A stretch of DNA of 64,000 nt from Brevundimonas sp. (GTDB lineage: Bacteria > Pseudomonadota > Alphaproteobacteria > Caulobacterales > Caulobacteraceae), in NCBI RefSeq assembly GCF_027484365.1, contig NZ_JAIXTC010000009.1, forward strand, positions 1-64,000, read 5' to 3'. Below the pieces are notes generated by a model that was not told where the DNA came from, made no database searches, and saw nothing but the letters and a program-made list of their open reading frames with translations. A program made the position numbers and the translations under genes. Positions within the stretch are counted from its first letter, which is position 1. Each line of letters begins with the position of its first letter. This document shows positions 34,657-45,369 of the stretch, one piece after another.

Positions 34657-36114
34657 CTACGACATGACGAACGTCGGGGACGGGAGGGAGAGGTGGGTGT
34701 CGGGCACGGCCTCGCCCGCGAAGAACCGGACCAGCAGGGGGGCGATTTCGGGGTGGGATTCGAACACGTTGTGGCCGGCGTTCTCGACGTGGATCTGTGA
34801 CCTCGCGCGGAACTGGTCGATGACCTCGGCCTGTTCCTCCAGTGGGGTGCGGCCGTCCAGCAAGCCGGTGAGCAGCAGGGCCGGAGTGTCGATGGTGATC
34901 GGACGGCGGAAGTCCTCACCCAGATCGAGTCCGGGAATGGAGCCCAGCAGATGGGGCATGGGGTAGTTGTGGGCGTCGCCCATGACGGCTGTCCGGGCTT
35001 CCTGTTCGACCAGGGCCAGGCGGGCAGGCGAGATGCCCGAAGCCATGTCCATCGCCTCGTTCATGCCCGAAACCCCGAACACGCGCGTGACGCCGCCGAA
35101 GTAGCCTGCGGCGCCGTCCGTCTGGCCGGCGTCGAGCGCCAGATACAGGCCGGGGAGGCGGGCGAGGGTCGGGGGATTGGCGACCATGGCGGCGGTGATC
35201 AACTGAACTCCGAAGCCTCCGAGCTTCAGCGTGACAGGGCCGGTGGGGGAGGCGAGGGTGATCGGGGCGGGGTCGGCGTCCAGCCGGGCGTGGACGCGGC
35301 GCATCAGGGCGGGCAGGTCCGGGATGGCGGCGCGGGCGACCGGGTCCTGACCCAGTACAGCGTCGACCCGGTCGAGGAAGGCGTCGATATGGGCCGGGCG
35401 TTTGACCGTCTGGTCCTGGCCCTCGAGGCTGGCCAGAACGACGCGGCCGATCGAGTCCGGATGGCGCTTGAGCACCGACAGGGCCAGATGGGTGCCGTAG
35501 CTGATGCCCCACAGATTGATCCGGTCGACGCCCAGATGGCGACGCAGATCCTCGATGTCGTCGGCGTTCTGTTCGGTGGTGTAGCCGGCCATGGCGACCC
35601 CGGACCGGGTCCAGTCGATCCAGGCTTTCTGGATGTCTTCGCGGTAGTAGCCGGTCAGGCCCGCGCGGGTCAGGTCGGGGAAGGGGCCGGTCGGGTCGGG
35701 GCGCGCGGGGATGTGGGCCGACAGTCCGGTGCCGCGCTGGTCGAAGGCGATGACGTCTGCGACGGCGGTCAGGGCCGTGAAGATGGGAAAGCGCGGGCCA
35801 GTGGCGGCATCGGCGCCGCTGCCGCCCGGGCCTCCGGCCAAATAGACGATCGGCGGACCCGGGTTGGGTGCGGTGGTGGGGAAGCGGATATAGCCCAGAC
35901 GGATGCGGCGCGAGCGGGGATCGTTGCGATCCTCGGGCACGTCGAAGAAGCCGCGCTCGGCCGGGGCGGTCTCGCCGCTGCGGGCGGTGAAGGTAAAGGG
36001 ACCGGTCAGGGGCGAGGGCGGGGTCTGGGCCAGGGCGCGACCGGCGAGTCCGAGGGCCGGGACGGCGAGGCCGGCGGCGAGGAGGGTGCGGCGGTTCAGG
36101 GAGATGTGGGTCAT
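34657..36114 (-). CDS. secreted alpha/beta hydrolase, proline iminopeptidase/TAP-like
   Basis: 485 residues. A twin-arginine-type signal (MTHISLNRRTLLAAGLAVPALGLAGRALA) suggests export folded. The hydrolase core shows the oxyanion loop YLAGGPGGSGADA, DQRGTGLS, nucleophile elbow NLWGISYGTHLAL (GxSxG), an acid in LLTGLLDGRTP and histidine in VENAGHNVFES. This matches the alpha/beta hydrolases of the proline iminopeptidase / tripeptidyl aminopeptidase group. The open frame continues far upstream but the true start is the ATG at 36114. Confidence 0.88.
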   Translation of the reverse strand: MTHISLNRRTLLAAGLAVPALGLAGRALAQTPPSPLTGPFTFTARSGETAPAERGFFDVPEDRNDPRSRRIRLGYIRFPTTAPNPGPPIVYLAGGPGGSGADAATGPRFPIFTALTAVADVIAFDQRGTGLSAHIPARPDPTGPFPDLTRAGLTGYYREDIQKAWIDWTRSGVAMAGYTTEQNADDIEDLRRHLGVDRINLWGISYGTHLALSVLKRHPDSIGRVVLASLEGQDQTVKRPAHIDAFLDRVDAVLGQDPVARAAIPDLPALMRRVHARLDADPAPITLASPTGPVTLKLGGFGVQLITAAMVANPPTLARLPGLYLALDAGQTDGAAGYFGGVTRVFGVSGMNEAMDMASGISPARLALVEQEARTAVMGDAHNYPMPHLLGSIPGLDLGEDFRRPITIDTPALLLTGLLDGRTPLEEQAEVIDQFRARSQIHVENAGHNVFESHPEIAPLLVRFFAGEAVPDTHLSLPSPTFVMS

Positions 36115-36225
36115 GGGGTCTGACTGCCCCGGCCCGGGGCGGTGTGCAGCCCCGCTTCGGTGAATGGTGACGCTGGATCGGTCAGCGGTGACGCCTTCCG
36201 GCGAACAGCGCGATAGGGTCCGCGA

Positions 36226-37692
36226 ATGATCCGTACGATTCTGATGAGCCTGATCCTGATCGCCTTGCCCTGTGTAGCAGGGGCGCAGGACTGGACCGTG
36301 TGCCGCGGGGCGCTGGAGGCGGCCGGGCCCGTGGTCGGGGCTTGTCGCCCGATAGAGGGAGTGATCGATCCGCAGGGGCGCGAGCTCTGGCTGAGGGCGG
36401 TGATCGACCGGCCGGCGGGAGCGGAGCCACAGGCATTCTATGTCGGCGGGATCGCATCCTCCGAGGTCTGGCTGAACGGGGTGAGACTGGGGGCCAACGG
36501 ACGGCCGGGCATCTCGGCGGCGACGGAGGTCCCGGGGCTCCATGGGGCGGCGTTTCCGATCGAGTCGTCGGCATGGCGGCCGACCGGCAATGTTCTGGTG
36601 GTGCGGATGTCGTCGTTCCACGGCGGATTGCGGCTGGACGGGCCGATCGGGAGGATGGGGGTCGCGGGGTTCCCGCCGCCGTCGCAGGCCCTGCCTCTGG
36701 CCGCGACGTTTCTGGCGGCCGGGGCCCTGTTGGCGGCGGCCTTCGGCTTCGGGGTGATCCACGCGCTGCGGCGGACCGGGTCCAGCCTGATCCTGACGGG
36801 GATGGCGGGGGTGGCGGGGCTTCAGGCGGTGCTGGAGACCCTGAGGGCGCTGGTGAACTATCCCTATCCGCTGCACGTCTGGCGACTGGTCGGGATCTGG
36901 GGGCTGACGGCGGCGTTCGCCGTGCTGCTGGTCGGCTATGTGGCGGGCCGGTTCTGGCCGGGGGCGCGACGAGGCCTGATCGGGGTGACGGTCGCAGGCC
37001 TCGCCGCCAGCCTGCTGGTGCCCGGGTTCGATTTCAAGACGGGGATCGCCCTGATGGTGGGGCTGGGGCTGTCGGCGGTCGCGGCGGCGGTGGCCGTGCG
37101 GCGCGGAGAGACGGGGGCGCGGCTGACCCTGGCCTATCTGGTGGCGTTCGTGATGGTGGGGGTGGCGATGCCGAGGTGGCTGGTCGACCTGTCCTATTTC
37201 GTGTTCGCGGCCGGGCTGGTGCTGCCGTTGCTGATGGCCGAGATGATCCGGCTGGGCCGGGACGACCGGGCGCGGGAGGCGGTGCTGACCGAGGCGGCGG
37301 CGCGGCCCGACTGTCTGACAGTGGCCTCGGCGCGGGGTCTGCTGCGGGTGCCGCTGGCGCAGATCATCGCGGTGGTGGGGGCCGACGACTATGTCGAGCT
37401 GAGGCTGGCCGACGGGCGCAGGCTGTTGCACGCGGCGCGGCTGGACCGGCTGGAGACCGAGTTGCCGGGAGGCTTCCTGCGGGTGCACCGGTCGGTGATC
37501 GCCAACATGGCGCATGTGCAGGGGTATGAGCGAGACGGAGGCCGGGGGCGGCTGCTGGTGGAGGAGGGGCCGCCCCTGCCGATCAGCCGCAACCGCCTGC
37601 CGGCGGTGCGGGATGCGCTGGAGGGGGCGAGTCTGGGCGGTGTAGTCTTGGGGTTAGATGGCGATCAGACGCAGCGGATGTCGCCGGGGTAA
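36226..37692 (+). CDS. membrane-bound LytTR-domain regulator
   Basis: 488 residues. A signal peptide (MIRTILMSLILIALPCVAGA) and a periplasmic sensory domain (about 22-150, with a jellyroll-like VWLNGVRLGANGRPG) are followed by seven membrane helices (about 155-345) and a C-terminal LytTR DNA-binding domain (LTVASARGLLRVPLAQIIAVVGADDYVELRLADGRRLLHAARLDRLE, FLRVHRSVIANMAHV). The architecture resembles 7TMR-DISM sensors joined directly to a DNA-binding output. The last 28 bases overlap the end of the convergent vapC gene. Confidence 0.85.
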   Translation: MIRTILMSLILIALPCVAGAQDWTVCRGALEAAGPVVGACRPIEGVIDPQGRELWLRAVIDRPAGAEPQAFYVGGIASSEVWLNGVRLGANGRPGISAATEVPGLHGAAFPIESSAWRPTGNVLVVRMSSFHGGLRLDGPIGRMGVAGFPPPSQALPLAATFLAAGALLAAAFGFGVIHALRRTGSSLILTGMAGVAGLQAVLETLRALVNYPYPLHVWRLVGIWGLTAAFAVLLVGYVAGRFWPGARRGLIGVTVAGLAASLLVPGFDFKTGIALMVGLGLSAVAAAVAVRRGETGARLTLAYLVAFVMVGVAMPRWLVDLSYFVFAAGLVLPLLMAEMIRLGRDDRAREAVLTEAAARPDCLTVASARGLLRVPLAQIIAVVGADDYVELRLADGRRLLHAARLDRLETELPGGFLRVHRSVIANMAHVQGYERDGGRGRLLVEEGPPLPISRNRLPAVRDALEGASLGGVVLGLDGDQTQRMSPG

Positions 37693-38051
37693 CCGTCCAG
37701 CAGGCGGTCGCTGGTCAGCAGGACGAGGCCTTCGGCCATGGCCTGGGCGACGAGGATGCGGTCGAACGGGTCGCGGTGGATCGGCGGCAGGTGCTCGACG
37801 GCCAAGGCATGTTCGCCGGTGACCGCCAGCTCGATGAAGCCGGTGGCGATCAGCCGTTCACGCAGGCGACGAGGGTTGATCTGAAAACCGGGTCGATTCA
37901 GCGCACGCTTGATCGCGGTCTCCCACAGGTTGACGACGCTGAAGGCGATGTCGTTGTCGGGGTCAGACAGAAAGTTGCGGGCTGCGGCGGGCAACTTGTC
38001 CGGCTCCGCAGCTGTCCACAGGACTATCTGGGTGTCGAGGAGGAATCTCAA
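37665..38051 (-). CDS. vapC: VapC-family PIN toxin
   Basis: 128-residue ribonuclease toxin with the PIN acidic set: LLDTQIVLW (Asp), VNLWETAIKRAL (Glu), HRDPFDRILVAQAMAE (two Asp) and LLTSDRLLDGY (Asp). The TTG start overlaps the antitoxin stop (TTGA). It forms a type II module with the upstream Phd-type gene. The 3' end overlaps the LytTR gene tail to tail. Confidence 0.92.
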   Translation of the reverse strand: MRFLLDTQIVLWTAAEPDKLPAAARNFLSDPDNDIAFSVVNLWETAIKRALNRPGFQINPRRLRERLIATGFIELAVTGEHALAVEHLPPIHRDPFDRILVAQAMAEGLVLLTSDRLLDGYPGDIRCV

Positions 38052-38311
38052 CCCTTGTCGTCGCCGTTGAACATCCGCTCGATTTCCTCACGACCCATTT
38101 CATTGAAGTCGTCGGGGATCGAGAACTCGCCCTTCATGAAGCCGATCCGGCGCGCGGCCATGGCGACGCGGTCGGTCACCCCGGTTTCGAGCGGGGTGAG
38201 CTTGGCGACCGGCTTGCCGGCGCGGGCGATGATGATCGTCTCGCCTTTCTCGGCGCGTTCGACGAGGCCGGAGAAGTGGGTCTTGGCGGCGTGGATGTTG
38301 AGGGTGTCCAT
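38048..38311 (-). CDS. Phd/YefM-family antitoxin
   Basis: 87 residues starting MDTLNIHAAKTHFSGLVERAEKGETIIIARAGKPVAKLTPLE, the standard Phd/YefM DNA-binding fold, then a basic-acidic tail (FMKGEFSIPDDFNEMGREEIERMFNGDDKG) that would wrap the PIN toxin. It is expected to repress its own promoter. Co-translated with vapC. Confidence 0.92.
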   Translation of the reverse strand: MDTLNIHAAKTHFSGLVERAEKGETIIIARAGKPVAKLTPLETGVTDRVAMAARRIGFMKGEFSIPDDFNEMGREEIERMFNGDDKG

Positions 38312-38426
38312 GGAAAGGATTGTAGTGGACTAAGGGAGGTTAGTCCATCAAGCTTGCCATCATTCAGTAGATCGAGGCCTGCCGATCTTGGAACCATGTT
38401 CGACGGGAATCGTGCATTATCCGATC

Positions 38427-38807
38427 ATGGATCCATCACAGATCGTCAATCGCTTGGTTTCTAGCAGCGCGACCGCGACCGGGCGTATTCGCGTCCGGAA
38501 CGCGCTGAATCCCGCCCTCTTTCTGTGCGCGTTGGTCACAATACCCTGCTTCGTGATGCTGAGATATGTACCGCCACATCTCCAAACATTTCTGTTCATG
38601 ATAGGGTCGATGCCTGTAGTTGTGGCAGCGATTGGCTATCTCTACTTTATGATCGCAAGTCCGAACAGACTGCAATCCGAAGAATATTTGATCAAGAAGC
38701 AAGCGCTCGATCTAATTCAGGAAAAAGGTAGTAATATACCGATCAATCCGACATCTCTGCAGGCAATTTCGAATGAGGTTGCGCGGGATTTGGAGCGCCC
38801 ATCGTGA
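38427..38807 (+). CDS. hypothetical two-helix membrane protein
   Basis: 126 residues from the ATG at 38427 (MDPSQIVNRLVSSS). Two membrane helices (PALFLCALVTIPCFVMLRYV and TFLFMIGSMPVVVAAIGYLYFMI) are followed by a soluble helical tail (about 85-126). Composition is lower in GC than neighbours. It overlaps the next gene by four bases (GTGA), so the two are coupled. No family is recognised. Confidence 0.62.
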   Translation: MDPSQIVNRLVSSSATATGRIRVRNALNPALFLCALVTIPCFVMLRYVPPHLQTFLFMIGSMPVVVAAIGYLYFMIASPNRLQSEEYLIKKQALDLIQEKGSNIPINPTSLQAISNEVARDLERPS

Positions 38808-39133
38808 TCTTGCATTGTCATATGATGACGTTTCAATACGTCGAACGACAGGCCGTCATAAACGCCATTGGTGTGATACCTTCGGTGATAAACTGGCGAG
38901 CGGCGGTCGGAGCAATCTTTATCGTCACGGATGAGACCATAACGTCGAACGTGTTGGCTGAACTTCTGGCACCCCGACTTCCCCCCGAGGCTCTGTTCGT
39001 CATCGCCGCAATAGACGGTAGGCGAGCGCAAGGGCGTGCAGATGCAGACACTTGGAATTTCATCACCAACCCGTCTTGGCCGTTGCTGCTTCCCCCGCCG
39101 AAGGCACCTAGCTTACCGCCAAACTCATTTTAG
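38804..39133 (+). CDS. hypothetical protein coupled to upstream membrane protein
   Basis: 109 residues from a GTG overlapping the previous stop. It opens MILHCHMMTFQYVERQAVINAIGVIPSVINWRAAVGAIFIVTDETITSNVLAELLAPRLPPEALFVIAAIDGRRAQGR, a small alpha/beta pattern with a proline-rich tail. No family is recognised. The pair sits between a toxin-antitoxin module and a palindromic repeat, in AT-richer sequence, which suggests horizontally acquired cargo. Confidence 0.55.
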   Translation: MILHCHMMTFQYVERQAVINAIGVIPSVINWRAAVGAIFIVTDETITSNVLAELLAPRLPPEALFVIAAIDGRRAQGRADADTWNFITNPSWPLLLPPPKAPSLPPNSF

Positions 39134-39213
39134 CTAGCAACCGCTAGCGGCCACCCAAACCCCGTTCCACATCCGCCGATGATCAAGCGGCGAGCGCTCC
39201 GACGGCCATATCC

Positions 39214-39370
39214 TTTCGTCATTCCGGGCGCAGCGTAGCGGAGACCCGGAACAGGGCGGCGCCGTAGCGCAGCGAAGGCGATGGCTCAGCGAACGCGACA
39301 GTTTCGCGCTCTCGCGCGCCGCTGGGTTCCGGGTCTGCGAGGCTTCGCCTCTCCGCCCGGAATGACGAAA
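39214..39370. repeat. long palindromic intergenic repeat
   Basis: The left arm from TTTCGTCATTCCGGGCG (39214) and the right arm ending CGCCCGGAATGACGAAA (39370) are inverted copies, with internal matches GAGACCCGGAAC and GTTCCGGGTCT. The GTCATTCCGGGCGCAGCG...AGACCCGGAA pattern is a recurrent palindromic repeat of alphaproteobacterial genomes. It can fold into a long hairpin on either strand and may act as a bidirectional barrier between the two flanking genes. Confidence 0.8.
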
Positions 39371-39382
39371 GGAAGGAAGGTT

Positions 39383-41365
<1,983 letters not shown>

Positions 41366-41527
41366 GCGGCGATCCGTAGGCGGGCCTCGCGAGCCTGTAA
41401 ACGGGGGCTGCACTCCCTCGCGCGAGAGGCGAACCGTCACACGGGCGCCGTTCTCGCTTGGCAAGATCAGGGTTCATCGGCTTTAACTCGCGGCCGAGCC
41501 ATTCGCATCCCCCGCCTGGAGTTCGTT

Positions 41528-43018
41528 ATGATCCGCTTTCTGACCGCCGTTTCGGCGGCCGCCTGCATGCTGACGGCGACCGCCGCGGTCGCGCAGGATT
41601 TCCGCGCCCTGGCGCGCACGGACCTGCAGGCCGCGCATGACGCGCTCCGTGACAACCACCCCGCAGCCGTCATTCCCGGCGCGCCGGGCGACACCTTCCG
41701 GAGCTGGCTCGATGCCGGTCTGGCGGACGCCAACGGCCGCATCGGCCAGGTCAATTCGGGCGACGCCCACGCCTATCTGATGCGCTACTACGCCGGCGGC
41801 TTCCGCGATTCGAACATCGCCATCACCCCGTCGTTCGAAGGCCTCGGCCCGTATTTCGGCATCAGCTGGCCCGGGATCACGACCGGCTGGCGCAACGGCC
41901 AGTACGTCGTGACCTATGTGAAGCCGGGCACGCGCAACGCGCCGCGCATCGGCGAGATCGTGGTCAGCTGCAACCTGACGCCGATCGAAGAGTACGCCCG
42001 CGCCAAGCTCGACAAGTGGGAGGGCAATCTCGACACCGAGGCCGGCCGCGTCACCTCGGCCCCTTACCTTCTGTGGAACCGCAACAACCCGTTCGCCGCC
42101 GGCACGCCTTCGACCTGCGAGTTCAAGCGCGACGCCCGCGCCCGGCCCCGCGCGGTCGAACTGCGCCCCGTGCCGCTGGTCGCCGGTGACCTCGAGGCCG
42201 CCTATCGCGCCACTGTCTATATGCCGCCGGCGACGCCGCTGAACGTCGAGACCGTCAACGGCCGTCCGTGGGTGCATGTCCACTCGTTCGCCGATTCAGC
42301 CGGCTGGGACGCCTTCAACTCCCTGGTCGAAGGCCAGGCGGCAGCCCTGCGCGGCCCGCAAGGCTTCGTGCTGGACCTGCGCGCCGCCTCGGGCGCCTCG
42401 GCCTACACCTCGACCGCGCGCGGCTATGGCCTGGCCAACCGTATCTGGACCCCGGAGTTCACCGTCAGCCGCCAGCCGGCCGCCGGCGCCATCACCTATC
42501 GCGCCACCCCGGGCAACCGCACCTGGTACGCCGACACCCTGGGCCGGATGCAGGCCGACCCGCGCTTCGTCCAGGAAGCCGCGCCGGTCATTGCCCAGAC
42601 GCAGGAAATCGTCGCGGCCTTCGACGCGGCCCTCGCCGCCGGTCAGCAGACCTTCACCCTGCCGGGACGCGCCGCCGTCGCCGACACGGGCGCGGCCAAC
42701 CCGGTTCAGGGTCCGGTCGTGGTTCTGGTCGACGCGGGCTGCTCGGGCGGCTGCCTCGACACCCTCGACCTGCTGTCCAAACTGCCGAACGTCCGTATCG
42801 CCGGTTCGGTGACGGCGACGGACACCATCTTCATCGAGCCGACCCAGGCCCGCCTGCCGTCGAACTATTCGGACCTGAGCTACGGCCACAAGGCCTGGAC
42901 CAGCCGCGAACGCCCGAACAACGCGCCCTTCACCCCGGCGCAGGGCCTGGCCTACACGGGCAACCCGGCGGACGAGAACGCCGTGCGTACCTGGGTCGCG
43001 ACCCTGTTCGGCGGCTGA
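41528..43018 (+). CDS. secreted S41-like peptidase-fold protein
   Basis: 496 residues with signal peptide (MIRFLTAVSAAACMLTATAAVAQ). The C-terminal half shows the S41/C-terminal-processing-protease fold (WVHVHSFADSAGWDAFNSLVEG, GFVLDLRAASGASAYTSTARG, VVVLVDAGCSGGCLDTLDLLSKLPNVRIAGSVTATDT), with Ser in CSGGC where the nucleophile is expected. The usual PDZ and Lys signatures are not obvious, so catalytic activity is uncertain. It is divergent from the carboxylase gene and followed by a structured motif and a terminator. Confidence 0.75.
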   Translation: MIRFLTAVSAAACMLTATAAVAQDFRALARTDLQAAHDALRDNHPAAVIPGAPGDTFRSWLDAGLADANGRIGQVNSGDAHAYLMRYYAGGFRDSNIAITPSFEGLGPYFGISWPGITTGWRNGQYVVTYVKPGTRNAPRIGEIVVSCNLTPIEEYARAKLDKWEGNLDTEAGRVTSAPYLLWNRNNPFAAGTPSTCEFKRDARARPRAVELRPVPLVAGDLEAAYRATVYMPPATPLNVETVNGRPWVHVHSFADSAGWDAFNSLVEGQAAALRGPQGFVLDLRAASGASAYTSTARGYGLANRIWTPEFTVSRQPAAGAITYRATPGNRTWYADTLGRMQADPRFVQEAAPVIAQTQEIVAAFDAALAAGQQTFTLPGRAAVADTGAANPVQGPVVVLVDAGCSGGCLDTLDLLSKLPNVRIAGSVTATDTIFIEPTQARLPSNYSDLSYGHKAWTSRERPNNAPFTPAQGLAYTGNPADENAVRTWVATLFGG

Positions 43019-43029
43019 TACATTCTGGT

Positions 43030-43069
43030 GCGCTAACGCGGGCGACGTGGTTGCCCGCGGCTTGAGCGC
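43030..43069 (+). ncRNA. structured RNA motif, copy B
   Basis: Outer stem GCGCT (43030-43034) / AGCGC (43065-43069), internal AA opposite GCTTG, and an inner hairpin CGCGGGC..GCCCGCG. The pattern matches copies at 24159-24189 and 45206-45245. It lies between a peptidase stop and a terminator. Confidence 0.45.
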
Positions 43070-43085
43070 GGTCTGAGTGAGATGG

Positions 43086-43118
43086 GGCCGGGCGGGGGAG
43101 ACCTTGCCCGGCCTTTTT
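43086..43118 (+). terminator. terminator after S41-like gene
   Basis: Stem GGCCGGGC (43086-43093) / GCCCGGCC (43106-43113) and TTTTT. Confidence 0.87.
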
Positions 43119-43251
43119 CGTTTGGGCCGGGCGCTTCAGGCAGCACGGCCTGCGACGGTGAGCGGTCGTCGCAGATGTTCGCTATGGGTGGGAAGCGGAA
43201 ATTCCTTCCCGGGAGGTCAGGACGGAGCCGAAGCCCCGTCCCTCCCGAACG

Positions 43252-43722
43252 CTAGTGGAGTAGCTTCCAGAAGACGACCTTGTCTTCTCCCGCTGCATAG
43301 AACTCGGGAATCCGAGCCACCTCGACGTAATCCAGCGTCTTGTAGACAGCGCGGGTGCGGTCGAAGTCCGGGAGCCCGGACGTCTCCACGATAAGCACGC
43401 GCCCGTTTCGCTGGGACAACGTCTGTTCGAGGTGACGTGTCAGCCGGGACCCAACGCCCTGGCCTTGTTGGCTTTCGCGAACCGCGATCAGGAGCAGGTT
43501 CCAGGTTCCGTCCGTCATACGTTCCGGGGTGCAGTAGACGAGCCCCAGAACGACCTCGGCATCCATGGCGACGAACCAGAGATCATCCGGTGCGATGCCG
43601 GTCAGAAACGGCGCGGCCATTTCGTCGAGCATCTCTCCAGGGAAAAGGCCCGTGGTGTCGATAACGTCTTTCGCAGAAGTCAGGTCGCCCGCTGTAAGCT
43701 GGCGAATGGTGATGTTGTTCAA
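43252..43722 (-). CDS. GNAT-family N-acetyltransferase
   Basis: 156 residues with the GNAT core: LLLIAVRESQQGQGVGSRLTRHLEQ (acetyl-CoA binding Q/RxxGxG/A) and a final TRAVYKTLDYVEVARIPEFYAAGEDKVVFWKLL typical of amino-group acetyltransferases. The start is TTG (43722), which is uncommon but opens with a normal MNNITIRQL. Substrate unknown; small-molecule amine or amino acid is likely. Confidence 0.84.
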   Translation of the reverse strand: MNNITIRQLTAGDLTSAKDVIDTTGLFPGEMLDEMAAPFLTGIAPDDLWFVAMDAEVVLGLVYCTPERMTDGTWNLLLIAVRESQQGQGVGSRLTRHLEQTLSQRNGRVLIVETSGLPDFDRTRAVYKTLDYVEVARIPEFYAAGEDKVVFWKLLH

Positions 43723-44031
43723 CGGTTTTCTCGCTGTGATCAGGCATGAAGAAGCGCCCGCTGTTCTCCAGCGTCGGCGCTCTGCTCGGGCGCTCTCCTT
43801 CGAGAGCGCGCCTAGATCAGGCGGTGTGGTTGAAAGCTGACAAAAAACCTCCTGCCCGTGGGCACTCGAAACCTAAAGGCGCATGCCGGCCGCGACAAGA
43901 TGCCGACCGAGGTCCGCAATGGGTCGAAAGCGGACAGCTTCACTCGTCCACTTTGCAGCCTCTCAGACCCACGATACGAGGTGCGCATCGCGACACTTGG
44001 AACCGCGCCGCGTTGCCCCCATGTCCCGTCC
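43723..44031. other. 309-bp spacer with small inverted repeat
   Basis: No credible gene is seen. A hairpin GTCCGC / GCGGAC (43912-43917 and 43930-43935) lies around AATGGGTCGAAA, a short element of a type that recurs in intergenic regions of related genomes. The stretch may carry the msrB promoter. Confidence 0.35.
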
Positions 44032-44523
44032 ATGACCGACATCACCGACGCCCGCCCGAACCTGTCCGCCGCCGGATACGACCTGACGCCGCCGTCCGAA
44101 GGGCAGCGCGTGGCGCTGGAGGCGGATCTGAACGCCGAGGAGAAGCGGGTCCTGCTCTCCCACGGCACCGAGGCGCCGTTCTGCGGCGTGCTGCTGGGCG
44201 AGAAGAGGGCCGGCGTGTTCTGCTGTCGCGAATGCGGCCTGCCGCTGTTCCGGGCGACGACCAAGTTCGAGAGCGGCACGGGCTGGCCGAGCTTCACCCA
44301 GCCGGTCTCGGAGGATCACGTCACGGCCATCGAGGACCGCGCCTACGGCATGGTGCGGACCGAGACGACCTGCGCCCGCTGCGGCAGCCACCAGGGCCAT
44401 GTCTTCCCCGACGGTCCGCCGCCGACCGGCCTGCGTTACTGCATCAACTCCGTGGCGCTGCAATTCGTGGAGGAGGGGCGGCCTCTGCCCGACCCGCTGG
44501 GGCGCGGCGACGGGGTGGCGTGA
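44032..44523 (+). CDS. msrB: peptide-methionine (R)-S-oxide reductase MsrB
   Basis: 163 residues from MTDITDARPNLSAAGYDL. MsrB hallmarks are FCCRECGLPLF and CARCGSHQGHVFPDG (zinc Cys pairs), SGTGWPSFTQP, and LRYCINSVAL with the catalytic Cys. It repairs oxidised methionine. The N-terminal 30 residues are a helical extension. A second in-phase start is not needed; no operon partner is evident. Confidence 0.95.
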   Translation: MTDITDARPNLSAAGYDLTPPSEGQRVALEADLNAEEKRVLLSHGTEAPFCGVLLGEKRAGVFCCRECGLPLFRATTKFESGTGWPSFTQPVSEDHVTAIEDRAYGMVRTETTCARCGSHQGHVFPDGPPPTGLRYCINSVALQFVEEGRPLPDPLGRGDGVA

Positions 44524-44596
44524 CGCCCCTGAAACTAAGCCATCACGGTCCGGCCTCAATCCGGGTTAGGATGGTCGCCAGTCCGGAGTCCCGCCC

Positions 44597-45193
44597 ATGC
44601 TGATCGCCCTCGCCCTGACCGCCCTCCTGGGTTCGGAAGACCCGGACGGCGTCGTCACGACTGCGCGGCATGGGGCCGGCGCGGTGATGGTGGGGGCCGA
44701 GGCCCCGACCACTGATGCGCGCCCCGACGCGGCCCAGGTCGTCGCCGTGACGCCGCACAACCTGACCACCCGCCAACAGATCGACCGCTGGGTCGCGGCC
44801 CGTGCGCCCGAATCTGAGCCGTTCGCCGAGACCGCCGGTCCGCAGGACGATCGCCAGATGCACGGCTTCGTCAGCGGTTCGATCGGGACCAACGACTATT
44901 CCTCCGTGTCCGTGGGCGTCTCCCTGCCGATCGGCGAGAACGGCCGGCTGGACCTGGCCTACAGCCAGACGAAGAACGGCTATGGCTACCCGGGCTACGG
45001 CTATGGGGCCTGGGGTTATCCGGGCGAGTATGGCTATGACCAGGTCGGCTATGGTGCGCGGATCCGGCCCTTCGGCGTCTATGATTCGCTGTACGGCGCG
45101 CCGGGCCGGTCCCGGTCGATGTCGATCGGCTTCAGCTGGGACGAGGACAAGGGCCGGCGCGATCGGACACCCATCATCAGCGCCGAGGACTGA
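44597..45193 (+). CDS. hypothetical protein with Gly/Tyr-rich segment
   Basis: 198 residues; an N-terminal hydrophobic stretch (MLIALALTALLGS) could be a signal peptide. The middle holds GFVSGSIGTNDYSSVSVGVSLPIGENGRLDLAYSQTKNGYGYPGYGYGAWGYPGEYGYDQ, beta-strand-like followed by a Gly/Tyr repeat. Looks like a cell-surface or outer-membrane small protein. No family is recognised. Confidence 0.74.
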   Translation: MLIALALTALLGSEDPDGVVTTARHGAGAVMVGAEAPTTDARPDAAQVVAVTPHNLTTRQQIDRWVAARAPESEPFAETAGPQDDRQMHGFVSGSIGTNDYSSVSVGVSLPIGENGRLDLAYSQTKNGYGYPGYGYGAWGYPGEYGYDQVGYGARIRPFGVYDSLYGAPGRSRSMSIGFSWDEDKGRRDRTPIISAED

Positions 45194-45205
45194 GAACATC
45201 CCTGT

Positions 45206-45246
45206 GGGCTGGCGCTCGCCACACGGCGAGCCGGCCGCTTGAGCCT
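45206..45246 (+). ncRNA. structured RNA motif, copy C
   Basis: GGGCT (45206-45210) / AGCC (45242-45245) outer stem, inner hairpin GCTCGCC ACAC GGCGAGC, and the conserved 3' internal segment GCTTGAG. It lies 12 bp after the stop of the preceding gene and just before a terminator, as in copies A and B. Confidence 0.4.
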
Positions 45247-45258
45247 GGAAACCAAAAA

Positions 45259-45289
45259 GGCCCGGTCTCGCGACCGGGCCTTATCGTTT
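45259..45289. terminator. bidirectional terminator
   Basis: Stem GGCCCGGTC (45259-45267) / GACCGGGCC (45272-45280) with TTATCGTTT to the right and AAAAA to the left, so it can end both the rightward gene and the leftward tRNA-Thr transcript. Confidence 0.86.
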
Positions 45290-45294
45290 CGGAG

Positions 45295-45369
<75 letters not shown>

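Noticed and set aside
36115..37515. Long upstream extension of the alpha/beta hydrolase frame on the minus strand
   Set aside because: It is antisense to the LytTR gene and its translation is Arg/Pro/His-rich without domain pattern; the secretion signal fixes the real start at 36114.
43030..43069. Kink-turn in the GCTTGAG motif
   Set aside because: The tandem G.A pairs needed for a kink-turn are not all present in the three copies.
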